A DNA stretch of 35,655 bases from Burkholderiales bacterium. Lineage in GTDB: Bacteria > Pseudomonadota > Gammaproteobacteria > Burkholderiales > Burkholderiaceae_C. The stretch spans positions 1-35,655 of the forward strand of contig JAABRA010000143.1 of NCBI GenBank assembly GCA_011391155.1. The letters are read 5' to 3'. Below are positions 28,103 through 35,655 of the stretch, piece after piece (within the stretch, counting starts at the first letter, position 1; the number at the start of each line of letters is the position of its first letter). A model generated the notes under the pieces. The model ran no database searches. It was not told the origin of the DNA and saw nothing but the letters and a program-made list of their open reading frames with translations. The position numbers and the translations under genes are program-made.

Positions 28103-28771
28103 GTGGACTACACCGATACGCTGCGAACCGTCCTGATCTACGCCCTGCCGGTGCTCTTCGCCATCACGGTGCATGAGGCCGCGCACGGCTATGCGGCGCG
28201 CCACTTCGGCGACAACACCGCCTGGATGCTGGGCCGCATCACGCTCAACCCGATCAAGCACATCGACCCGATCGGCACCATCGCGATGCCCTTGTTCCTG
28301 TACTTCGCGACCAGCGGCGCGTTCCTGTTCGGCTACGCCAAGCCGGTGCCGGTGCAGTTCGGCAAGCTGCGCAACCCCAAGCGCGACATGATCTGGGTGG
28401 CGCTTGCCGGCCCGGCTGCCAACCTGGCGCAGGCCCTGCTGTGGGGCATCGCCTTCTACCTCCTGCGCGGCGCCGACGTGACCGAACCCTTCTTCCTGAA
28501 GATGTGCCAGGGCGGCATCCTGGTCAACGTGATCATGTTCGTGTTCAACCTGTTCCCCCTGCCGCCGCTGGACGGCGGGCGCATCCTGGTCGGCCTGCTT
28601 CCTTACCGGCAGGCGATGCTGGTCTCGCGCGTCGAGCCCTGGGGCTTCTTCATCGTCATGGCGCTGGTGGTCTCGGGCGTGGTCAGCGCCATATGGATGC
28701 AGCCCCTGATGAGCCTGACCTACGGGCTGATCGAACTGCTGCTCACGCCCCTGTCCTTCCTGCTTCGCTGA
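28103..28771 (+). CDS. Site-2 protease family (M50) metalloprotease
   Basis: An intramembrane zinc protease of 222 residues with about five to six helices. The zinc motif HEAAH is at 24-28 in the first helix and the third ligand Asp at about 157 in FPLPPLDGGR; GRITLNPIKHIDP and ALAGPAANL are further family blocks. It has no PDZ domain, so it belongs to the small M50B group rather than RseP. GTG 28103 (then DYTDTLRTVL) is the likely start; a TTG at 28070 overlapping the yciO stop is an alternative. It is followed after 16 bases by trpS. The substrate is unknown. Confidence 0.9.
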   Translation: MDYTDTLRTVLIYALPVLFAITVHEAAHGYAARHFGDNTAWMLGRITLNPIKHIDPIGTIAMPLFLYFATSGAFLFGYAKPVPVQFGKLRNPKRDMIWVALAGPAANLAQALLWGIAFYLLRGADVTEPFFLKMCQGGILVNVIMFVFNLFPLPPLDGGRILVGLLPYRQAMLVSRVEPWGFFIVMALVVSGVVSAIWMQPLMSLTYGLIELLLTPLSFLLR

Positions 28772-28787
28772 TTGTCGAACCCCCTGC

Positions 28788-30134
28788 ATGAAAACCCTGC
28801 GCGTCCTCACCGGCATCACCACCACCGGCACCCCCCACCTGGGCAACTACGTCGGCGCGATCCGACCCGCCGTCACGGCCAGCCTGAACCCCGGCACCGA
28901 GAGCTTCTATTTCCTGGCCGACTACCACGCGCTGATCAAGTGCGACGAGCCGGCGCGCATCCAGCGCTCCACGCTGGAGATCGCCGCCAGCTGGCTGGCC
29001 GCCGGCCTGGACCCGGCGCGGGTGTTCTTCTACCGCCAGTCCGACATCCCCGAGATTCCCGAACTGACCTGGCTGCTCGCCTGTGTCACCGGCAAGGGCC
29101 TGCTCAACCGCGCCCACGCCTACAAGGCCTCGGTCGACAAGAACACCGCCGCCGGCACCGACCCCGACACCGACGTGACCGCCGGCCTGTTCATGTACCC
29201 GGTGCTGATGGCCGCCGACATCCTGATGTTCAAGTCGCACAAGATCCCCGTCGGGCGCGACCAGATCCAGCACATCGAGATGGCGCGCGACATGGCGCAG
29301 AGCTTCAACCACCTCTATGGCGAGCATTTTGTGCTGCCGGAAGCCGCCATCGAGGCGTCGGTCGCCACCCTGCCCGGGCTGGACGGCCGCAAGATGAGCA
29401 AGAGCTACGACAACGCCATCCCGCTGTTTGCGCCGCGCGGGCAACTGCGCCGGCTGATTGCCGGCATCGTCACCGACTCGCGCGCACCCGGCGAGCCCAA
29501 GGATGTCGAAGGCTCCGCCTTGTTCCAGATCTACCAGGCGTTTGCCAGCGCCCAAGAAACGGACGCCCTGCGCCAGGCCTACGCCGACGGCATCGGCTGG
29601 GGCGACGCGAAGCAGGTGCTGTTCGAGCGCATCGACCGCGAGATCGCGCCTATGCGCGAGCGCTACCAGGCCCTGATGGCCGACCCGGCCGGCATGGAGG
29701 CCATCCTGCTGGCCGGTGCGACCAAGGCGCGCGCGCTGGCCACGCCGTTCATGGCGCAGCTGCGCCAGGCGGTGGGCTTGCGCGGCCTGGGCCGGCCCGC
29801 CGGCGCCGCAACCGGCCCTGCGAGCACAAACGCCGGGGCACCAACGGCTGTCAATGGCGCCCCGACGGTCAAAGCCGCCCAGCCCAGCTTCAAGCAATAC
29901 CGCGAAAAAGACGGCCAGTTTTACTTCAAGCTGGTTGATGCCCGGGGCCGCCTGCTGCTGCAAAGCACCGGTTTTGCCTCGCCGCGCGATGCCGGCCAGG
30001 CCATTGCTCAGCTGCAGGGCGACGGCCCGGCGGCGCTGACCCGGTACGCCGGCCAGCTCGCGCCGGTCGCGGGCGTCGCACCGGCCGACGTCGCCGCCGC
30101 GCTGCAGGCGCTCAAGGATGCGGCCGCGGCTTGA
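28788..30134 (+). CDS. trpS: Tryptophanyl-tRNA synthetase with YegP-like C-terminal extension
   Basis: TrpS charges tRNA-Trp. The protein has 448 residues; typical bacterial forms have 330-340. The catalytic class I core occupies about 1-334, with the HIGH-type signature TGTPHLGN at 13-20 and KMSKS at 202-206. An Ala/Gly/Pro-rich linker spans about 335-366. A module at about 368-411 (FKQYREKDGQFYFKL, then GFASPRDAGQAIAQLQ) matches the pattern of YegP/DUF1508 proteins in E. coli, and a helical tail follows. The extension's role is unknown; it could bind tRNA or stabilise the dimer. The ATG at 28788 opens with the family N terminus MKTLRVLTG. Longer TrpS is, as far as I recall, normal in Burkholderiales. 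Confidence 0.95.
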   Translation: MKTLRVLTGITTTGTPHLGNYVGAIRPAVTASLNPGTESFYFLADYHALIKCDEPARIQRSTLEIAASWLAAGLDPARVFFYRQSDIPEIPELTWLLACVTGKGLLNRAHAYKASVDKNTAAGTDPDTDVTAGLFMYPVLMAADILMFKSHKIPVGRDQIQHIEMARDMAQSFNHLYGEHFVLPEAAIEASVATLPGLDGRKMSKSYDNAIPLFAPRGQLRRLIAGIVTDSRAPGEPKDVEGSALFQIYQAFASAQETDALRQAYADGIGWGDAKQVLFERIDREIAPMRERYQALMADPAGMEAILLAGATKARALATPFMAQLRQAVGLRGLGRPAGAATGPASTNAGAPTAVNGAPTVKAAQPSFKQYREKDGQFYFKLVDARGRLLLQSTGFASPRDAGQAIAQLQGDGPAALTRYAGQLAPVAGVAPADVAAALQALKDAAAA

Positions 30135-30206
30135 CCGGGCCGCGTTCCCACACGGCAGCCGTGCGGCTATGCTTGTGGCCACACCAATGAATGGGAGGAC
30201 CCCGCG

Positions 30207-30806
30207 ATGAGTCTGTACGTGATCGACGACCATCCGCTGATGCGCGAAGCCATGGTCATGCTGCTGCGCCGCCTGCGCGCCGGCGCGGAGGTGATCGAGG
30301 TCTCGCACCTCGGGCAACTCGCCGCGGCCATCCGCGGCCACGGGGAGCCCGAGCTGATCTGCCTGGACCTGAAACTGCCCGACACCCTGGGCGTTTCCGG
30401 CGTCAAGGAGGTCCGCAACCGCTACCCGCACACCCCGCTGGCCGTCATTTCGTCGGATTCCGCCGCCAAGAGCGAAGACGCCTGCATCGAGGCTGGCGCC
30501 GACGTCTACATTGAAAAATCCGCCGGCGCCTCCGAGATCACCGCCGCGCTGCGCACGCTGCTGACCACCGACAGCGAGACGGACGCGGAGGAATCCAATG
30601 GCGTCGAGACCAAGCTGTCGAAGCGGCAGAAACAGTTGATCCTGATGCTCGACCAGGGCCTGGGCAACCGCGACATCGCTGAAAAGCTGGGCATCAGCGA
30701 ACACACCGTCAAGGTCCACCTGTGGCGGCTGTTCAAGCGCCTGGGGGTCAACAGCCGCACCCAGACCCTGCACTACGCCCGGGTCAACGGCCTGCTGATT
30801 CACTGA
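30207..30806 (+). CDS. LuxR/NarL-type response regulator, no adjacent kinase
   Basis: A 199-residue two-domain regulator. The receiver domain (about 1-118) has the acidic pair Asp7-Asp8, phospho-acceptor Asp54 in CLDLKLPD, the Ser82-Ser83 switch position and Lys104. A linker rich in Asp/Glu precedes the LuxR helix-turn-helix (about 136-195; LSKRQKQLILMLDQG, NRDIAEKLGISEHTVKVHL). GGGAGG at about 30192-30197 is a good ribosome binding site. No histidine kinase gene is near, so its partner lies elsewhere. It is 72 bases after trpS. A degraded hsdR fragment begins right after its stop, so the original downstream neighbour may have been lost. Confidence 0.92.
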   Translation: MSLYVIDDHPLMREAMVMLLRRLRAGAEVIEVSHLGQLAAAIRGHGEPELICLDLKLPDTLGVSGVKEVRNRYPHTPLAVISSDSAAKSEDACIEAGADVYIEKSAGASEITAALRTLLTTDSETDAEESNGVETKLSKRQKQLILMLDQGLGNRDIAEKLGISEHTVKVHLWRLFKRLGVNSRTQTLHYARVNGLLIH

Positions 30807-30807
30807 A

Positions 30808-31516
30808 GCCCGGCAGGCATTGCTGGATGCCAAAGGCTCGGGAGCCAAGGCCGACAGCAGGGTGGTACAGACTGCCATGGACGCCTGAACACCCTGGCCC
30901 TGTTCAAACGGGATCTGGGCACCTTCCTGCGGGTGTATGCCCACTTATCACAGGTGTTCGACTACGGCAACACCGCCATCGAGAAGCGGGCGATCTTCTA
31001 CAAGCGCCTGTTTCCCCTGCTGGACTTCGGCCGCGACCGCGAGGGAGCAGACCTGTGCACGGTGGTGCTGACCCACCACAAGCTCAAGGACCAAGGCTGC
31101 CGCACGCTGGGGCTGCATGAGGACACGGGCGAGTACAAGCTGGAACCCCGCGAGGTGCAGGAGAAGATCAAGGCCCTGTGGTCGGAGATCGTGGCCAAGG
31201 TGAATGACCTGTTCGAGGGCGAACTCACGGACGATGACAAGCTGGTCTACGTGAACAACGTGCTCAAGGGCAAGCTGCTGGAGTCCGACCTGCTGGTGCA
31301 GCAGGCGTCCAGCAACACCAAGGAACAGTTCGCCAACTTACCCGACCTGAACACGGCCATGATGAACGCCATCATGGACGCACTGGCGGTCCACACCACC
31401 ATGAGCACGCAGGCACTGGCCTCGCAGCGGGTGCGCAAGGGCCTGAGGATATTTCGCTGGGTCCGGCGCAACTTTATGAGGCGTTGCACTTGCGGGGGGA
31501 TGCGGCACAGGCTTGA
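30808..31516 (+). pseudogene. hsdR: Remnant of type I restriction enzyme R subunit (hsdR), C-terminal part
   Basis: Reading across frames gives about 235 residues of an HsdR C-terminal helical domain. The largest piece runs from about 30889 to 31445, with LFKRDLGTF, HLSQVFDYGNTAIEKRAIFY, THHKLKDQG, VNDLFEGELTDDDKLVYVNN and KEQFANLPDLN. Two frameshifts break it. After ATGGACGCC at 30877-30885 the frame meets TGA, and one extra base restores the frame into NTLALFKRD. At about 31446 (CTGAGGAT) one extra A restores the ending DISLGPAQLYEAL up to the TGA at 31514-31516. The first 700 or more residues (nuclease and helicase motor) are absent, and no hsdM or hsdS is present. The remnant is non-functional. 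Confidence 0.85.
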
Positions 31517-31646
31517 AGGTGAGGCGCTGGATCAGTCAGCGATATCCGAAAGTTGCGTTCAGGCGTATTCTGTCGAAGGTTCTGAATGCCCGGGAATTCC
31601 GGCGATCAGCACGTGCGGGCATCAAGTCCGATCGTTTCCCCCTCAT

Positions 31647-31651
31647 GAGGA
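31647..31651 (+). promoter_or_regulatory. Ribosome binding site for the secreted protein gene
   Basis: GAGGA lies 8-9 bases before the ATG at 31660 and overlaps a competing in-frame ATG at 31645, which therefore has no such site. It supports 31660 as the start. Confidence 0.6.
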
Positions 31652-31659
31652 CATTCAGA

Positions 31660-32319
31660 ATGCCGAAAAGTCATAAACCTGGACATCGCCTGGCACTGGC
31701 GATTGTGGCGGCCTTGCTGGGCGGTGAGGTGGCTGCCAGCGACTGGCAGGCGGCCTATCGGAAAGGGGACGCCGTCCAGTTGAAGATCACGGACACCCTC
31801 TGGCAGGAATGCACGGTTAGCGAAAATGCGCCTGGCGGCCTCCTGCGCGTGATGTGCAAGGAGTACATCGAGCCCCGGCCCGGGACCTACAGCCGTGCCG
31901 GGGGCGTCTATATTGCCTACGGCAAGGATGAACTGCGCCGGCCTGGGAGCGTTTCGACATCAGCTGCGGGAAACTCACCTGCGAAAGCGGAACGCCAATC
32001 CATCGCAACCGGAAATCCCGGGGTCTCCAGGCCTGCCGGAGCACCGGTCCCGGCCGCCGCCCCTGCCCCTGCCAGCGGCAGTCTGCGCGTGGGGGAGTAT
32101 GCGTGTTACGGCAGCGGCGGACGGATCCTCGCGGGATTCGGGTTCAAGGTTCTGGCGGGCGGGCGCTACGCGGATCTGGACGCAACCCGGTCCGGAGCCT
32201 ATGCGGTCGAGGGGGACACCGTGAAGTTCCGTGGCGGTCATCTCGATGGAACCGTCGGCCGAGCCCTGCAGAAGCACAACTTCCGGATCGGTGCCCAAGC
32301 CAGCTGCGAGCCGTTCTGA
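31660..32319 (+). CDS. Unrecognised exported protein with two small cysteine-paired domains
   Basis: I do not recognise this 219-residue protein. A basic N terminus and hydrophobic stretch (HRLALAIVAALLGG, about 9-22) followed by VAAS suggest a signal peptide cut near residue 27. Domain 1 (about 28-95) has YRKGDAVQLKITDTLWQEC and VMCKEY, with Cys51 and Cys66; the pattern of a charged GD-x-V strand and a later Trp resembles SH3-like barrels, but this is only a hint. A Pro/Ala/Ser linker covers about 96-140. Domain 2 (about 141-219) has GEYACYGSGGRILAGFGFKV and Gly-rich strands, with Cys149 and Cys216. Two Cys per domain suggest disulfides in the periplasm. It follows the hsdR remnant; no operon partner is seen. 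Confidence 0.75.
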   Translation: MPKSHKPGHRLALAIVAALLGGEVAASDWQAAYRKGDAVQLKITDTLWQECTVSENAPGGLLRVMCKEYIEPRPGTYSRAGGVYIAYGKDELRRPGSVSTSAAGNSPAKAERQSIATGNPGVSRPAGAPVPAAAPAPASGSLRVGEYACYGSGGRILAGFGFKVLAGGRYADLDATRSGAYAVEGDTVKFRGGHLDGTVGRALQKHNFRIGAQASCEPF

Positions 32320-32580
32320 AGGTGTGGTGTCCGATTTCGATCGGGCCACCATCGCTCCCAAAAGTGCCTTCCAAGGGGTCTGCCGCCCTGCGCCGAAAGG
32401 CGGGCGATGGAGACCCGGGTTTCGATGAAGGTGGGCGTGGGCGCTATTCAACAATGAACGCTGCGCGCGCCGCAGCCTGGCAGCCAGGTTTTGCGGGTTT
32501 TCGAGGTACCGGCGGCCGAGGGCGGAGTAATGCCGGTAAACGGCAATAAAACCGGTGCAGTGGGCTACATGCGTCCCTGA
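32320..32580. other. Apparently empty stretch after the secreted protein gene
   Basis: No recognisable gene, RNA or promoter is visible in these 261 bases. A short hairpin TGCCG-5 bases-CGGCA lies at 32531-32545. Together with the tRNA-Ser terminator it forms the border between the plus-strand and minus-strand blocks. Confidence 0.5.
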
Positions 32581-32620
32581 AAGAAAAAACCCCGCTACCG
32601 GATAGATAGCAGGGTTTCTT
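32581..32620 (-). terminator. Intrinsic terminator after tRNA-Ser
   Basis: Read on the minus strand, AAACCCTGCTA (32607-32617) pairs over 11 bp with TAGCGGGGTTT (32587-32597), with one G-U pair. A T-rich tail (TTTTTTCTT) follows. It begins 13 bases after the tRNA 3' end. Confidence 0.85.
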
Positions 32621-32629
32621 TACTAACCT

Positions 32630-32717
<88 letters not shown>

Positions 32718-32740
32718 TTGGAAATCGAAGCCGGATTGTA

Positions 32741-34069
<1,329 letters not shown>

Positions 34070-34100
34070 TTAGTGGAGCGTGCCGCGCCGCCCGGCCCGC

Positions 34101-35042
34101 TCAGGCCAGGCGCGACGGGTCCATGTTGGCGCCGCACAGGATCAGCACCACCTTTTCATCGGCGCGCGCCCGGTAAGCCCCGGTCTGCAGCGCCGCCAGA
34201 CCGAGCGCCGCCGCGGGCTCCACCGCCAGCTTCATTTCCTTCCAGAGCCAGTGCTGCGCAGCGCCGATGGCGTCGTCGGACAGCAGCAGCGCGTCTTTCA
34301 CGTGCTGCTGCGTCAGGCCCCAGGCGATGTCGCCAATACGCCGGGCGCCGAGCGAATCGGCGGCAATGCCGCCCACCGTCACATCCACCGGATGCCCGGC
34401 CTCGCGGGCGCGGTAGAGCGTGGGCGCGCCTTCGGGCTCCAGGGCGACCACCCGGGCGCGCTGCTCGAACCAGGCGGCGATGCCGCCAATCAAGCCGCCG
34501 CCGCCAACGCTGACCAGCACTGTATCGGGCACGGCCCGGCCCTGGGCCTCGATCTCGCGCGCCAGCGTGCCGGCGCCGGCCACCACCTCGGGCTGGTCGT
34601 AGGCATGGGTCAGCAGCGCACCGGTCTCGCGCTGGCGCGCCAGGCAGGCCGCGAACGCCTCGGCGTAGCTGGCGCCAGTCACCACCACCCGCGCGCCCAG
34701 GTCCCGCAGCCGGGCGCGCTTGGCCTCGGGGGACACTTCGGGCACGAACACCTCGCAGGCCACGCCCAGCGCCCGGGCCGCCGCCGCCGTGGCGATGCCG
34801 GCGTTGCCGCCGGAGGCCACGATCACGCCGCTGGCCGGCATCGGATGGGCCAGCAGGCGGTTGAGCATGCCACGCGCCTTGAAGCTGCCGCCGACCTGCA
34901 GATGCTCCAGTTTCAGCCAGACCTCGGCGCCGTTCACGCCCAGCACGCCGCCGGGCAGCTTCCACAGCGGAGTTTGACGTATAAATGACCCCAGCCCAGC
35001 ATCAATGCGTGCTGATGCGCTCTCAATTTCAAAGCGATTCAC
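34101..35042 (-). CDS. PLP-dependent serine/threonine dehydratase-like enzyme
   Basis: A fold-type II PLP enzyme of 313 residues. The Schiff-base Lys is in GGSFKARGMLN (about residues 54-64), ASGGNAGIATAAAA binds substrate, and VGGGGLIGGIAAWF is the glycine-rich phosphate loop. The length and the lack of a C-terminal ACT regulatory domain fit the catabolic threonine dehydratase or serine racemase/dehydratase group rather than IlvA (about 500 residues). Likely reactions are Thr to 2-oxobutyrate or Ser to pyruvate; substrate preference cannot be told. Start GTG 35042 overlaps the ispH stop by 4 bases (GTGA); the longer in-frame reading into ispH has no family match. It is co-transcribed with ispH. 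Confidence 0.9.
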   Translation of the reverse strand: MNRFEIESASARIDAGLGSFIRQTPLWKLPGGVLGVNGAEVWLKLEHLQVGGSFKARGMLNRLLAHPMPASGVIVASGGNAGIATAAAARALGVACEVFVPEVSPEAKRARLRDLGARVVVTGASYAEAFAACLARQRETGALLTHAYDQPEVVAGAGTLAREIEAQGRAVPDTVLVSVGGGGLIGGIAAWFEQRARVVALEPEGAPTLYRAREAGHPVDVTVGGIAADSLGARRIGDIAWGLTQQHVKDALLLSDDAIGAAQHWLWKEMKLAVEPAAALGLAALQTGAYRARADEKVVLILCGANMDPSRLA

Positions 35043-35655
35043 CGCAGATGCTCCGGCTGGGTGGCATTGGAGCCGTCGAGCCGCAGGCCTTTGGGCAGGG
35101 GAAACTTCACCGTTTCCTCGATGCCGGCCATCTTGCGCACCGACACCGCGCCCAGCGCCTTGATGCGCTCGATGACCTGCTGCACCAGGATGTCGGGGGC
35201 CGAGGCGCCGGCGGTCAACCCCACACGCTGCTTGCCGTCGAACCACGCGGGTTCCAGTTCGTCCGCGCTGTCGACCATGTAGCTCTCGGTGCCGAGCTTG
35301 CGCGCCACCTCGCGCAGGCGGTTGCTGTTGGAGCTGGTCGGGCTGCCGACCACGATGACGATGTCGACCTGCGGGCTCATCAGCTTGACGGCGTCCTGGC
35401 GGTTCTGCGTGGCGTAGCAGATATCCTGCTGCTTGGGCTCGCGCACCTCGGGGAAGCGCGCCTTGACCGCGGCGGCGATGTCGGCGGCGTCGTCCACGCT
35501 AAGCGTGGTCTGCGTCACCACGGCCAGCTTGTGCGTCTGGGCGGGCTGGATGCGCGCCACGTCGGCCACGTCCTCGACCAGGTGGATGCCGCTGTCCAGC
35601 TGGCCCATGGTGCCCTCGACCTCGGGGTGGCCCTTGTGGCCGATCATGATGAACT
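35039..35655 (-). CDS. ispH: 4-hydroxy-3-methylbut-2-enyl diphosphate reductase, C-terminal two thirds (5' end outside the window)
   Basis: IspH makes IPP and DMAPP in the last step of the MEP pathway with a [4Fe-4S] cluster. About 205 residues are visible. They include IGHKGHPEVEGTMGQ, which holds the catalytic Glu, then TQTTLSVDD, one cluster Cys in DICYATQNRQDAV, the NSNRL substrate loop in GSPTSSNSNRLREV, and TAGASAPDILVQ. The N-terminal part with the other two cluster ligands lies beyond base 35655, so the ATG at 35647 is internal. The stop overlaps the start of the PLP enzyme gene. Confidence 0.96.
   Translation of the reverse strand, partial: FIMIGHKGHPEVEGTMGQLDSGIHLVEDVADVARIQPAQTHKLAVVTQTTLSVDDAADIAAAVKARFPEVREPKQQDICYATQNRQDAVKLMSPQVDIVIVVGSPTSSNSNRLREVARKLGTESYMVDSADELEPAWFDGKQRVGLTAGASAPDILVQQVIERIKALGAVSVRKMAGIEETVKFPLPKGLRLDGSNATQPEHLR

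Noticed and set aside
30150-30168. A short CACGG/CCGTG palindrome after trpS as a terminator
   Set aside because: The stem is only five base pairs with a 3-base loop and there is no T run after it.
28743-30944. A minus-strand open frame of over 700 codons across trpS and the response regulator
   Set aside because: Both plus-strand genes are certain, and the translation is low-complexity. It is a GC-driven shadow.
31517-31676. The last part of the frame that continues past the second hsdR frameshift
   Set aside because: It leaves the HsdR reading at about 31446 and continues in an unrelated frame through the true HsdR stop into the next gene, so it is not protein-coding.
34980-35038. An AT-richer segment before the PLP enzyme that looked like an intergenic repeat
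   Set aside because: It is the coding start of the enzyme, beginning at the GTG at 35042 that overlaps the ispH stop. No second copy was seen in the window.

Overview
The window is a GC-rich, gene-dense stretch of bacterial chromosome. Gene content, gene order and protein style point to Burkholderiales, most likely Comamonadaceae (Polaromonas/Rhodoferax/Acidovorax-like). The main evidence is the TPR protein-lolB-ispE-tRNA-Gln-prs-rplY-pth run, the PHP-yciO-M50 protease-trpS run and the form of Prs, GreB and SpoT. This placement is inference from recognition, without a database search. Most of the window is core housekeeping chromosome. No prophage, plasmid genes, CRISPR array or rRNA were seen.

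Layout. (1) 1-3.1 kb: 3' part of gmk, rpoZ, an intrinsic terminator, then spoT. (2) 3.1-5.0 kb, minus strand: greB, tRNA-Arg(ACG) with a strong terminator, a CAT-anticodon tRNA, and hrcA. (3) 5.0-8.5 kb, plus: nadK-recN-rapZ, tightly packed. (4) 8.5-12.4 kb, minus: mutM, a dynamin-like GTPase and mutY in one apparent operon. (5) 12.4-18.1 kb, plus: a TPR protein coupled to lolB, then ispE, tRNA-Gln(TTG), prs, rplY and pth. (6) 18.2-18.5 kb, minus: a small two-cluster ferredoxin. (7) 18.7-25.3 kb, plus: a five-gene Dpp/Opp-type ABC importer followed by an amidase. (8) 25.3-25.7 kb: a gene-free stretch with a hairpin, the second copy of a 56-bp dispersed repeat and a nested palindromic element. 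(9) 25.7-30.1 kb, plus: PHP phosphoesterase, EamA-type transporter, YciO, M50 site-2 protease, trpS. (10) 30.2-32.6 kb: an orphan LuxR-type response regulator, a decayed hsdR remnant with two frameshifts, an unrecognised secreted protein and an apparently empty stretch. (11) 32.6-35.7 kb, minus: ispH (partial), a PLP-dependent dehydratase, serS, tRNA-Ser(CGA) and a terminator.

How the genes work together. Gmk, RpoZ, SpoT and GreB link guanine nucleotides, RNA polymerase and the stringent response. HrcA, NadK and RecN sit where many gammaproteobacteria have grpE-nadK-recN. MutM and MutY are the two glycosylases of the 8-oxoguanine (GO) repair system, and the dynamin-like GTPase between them is the most thought-provoking gene of the window. 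IspE and IspH belong to the MEP isoprenoid pathway, LolB to lipoprotein sorting, and TrpS, SerS, RplY, Pth and four tRNAs to translation.

I found no clearly new multi-gene defence or biosynthetic system. The best candidates for a second look are the mutM-dynamin-mutY operon, the TrpS carrying a YegP-like C-terminal module, the hsdR relic, the ABC importer-amidase cassette, and the 56-bp and palindromic repeats.
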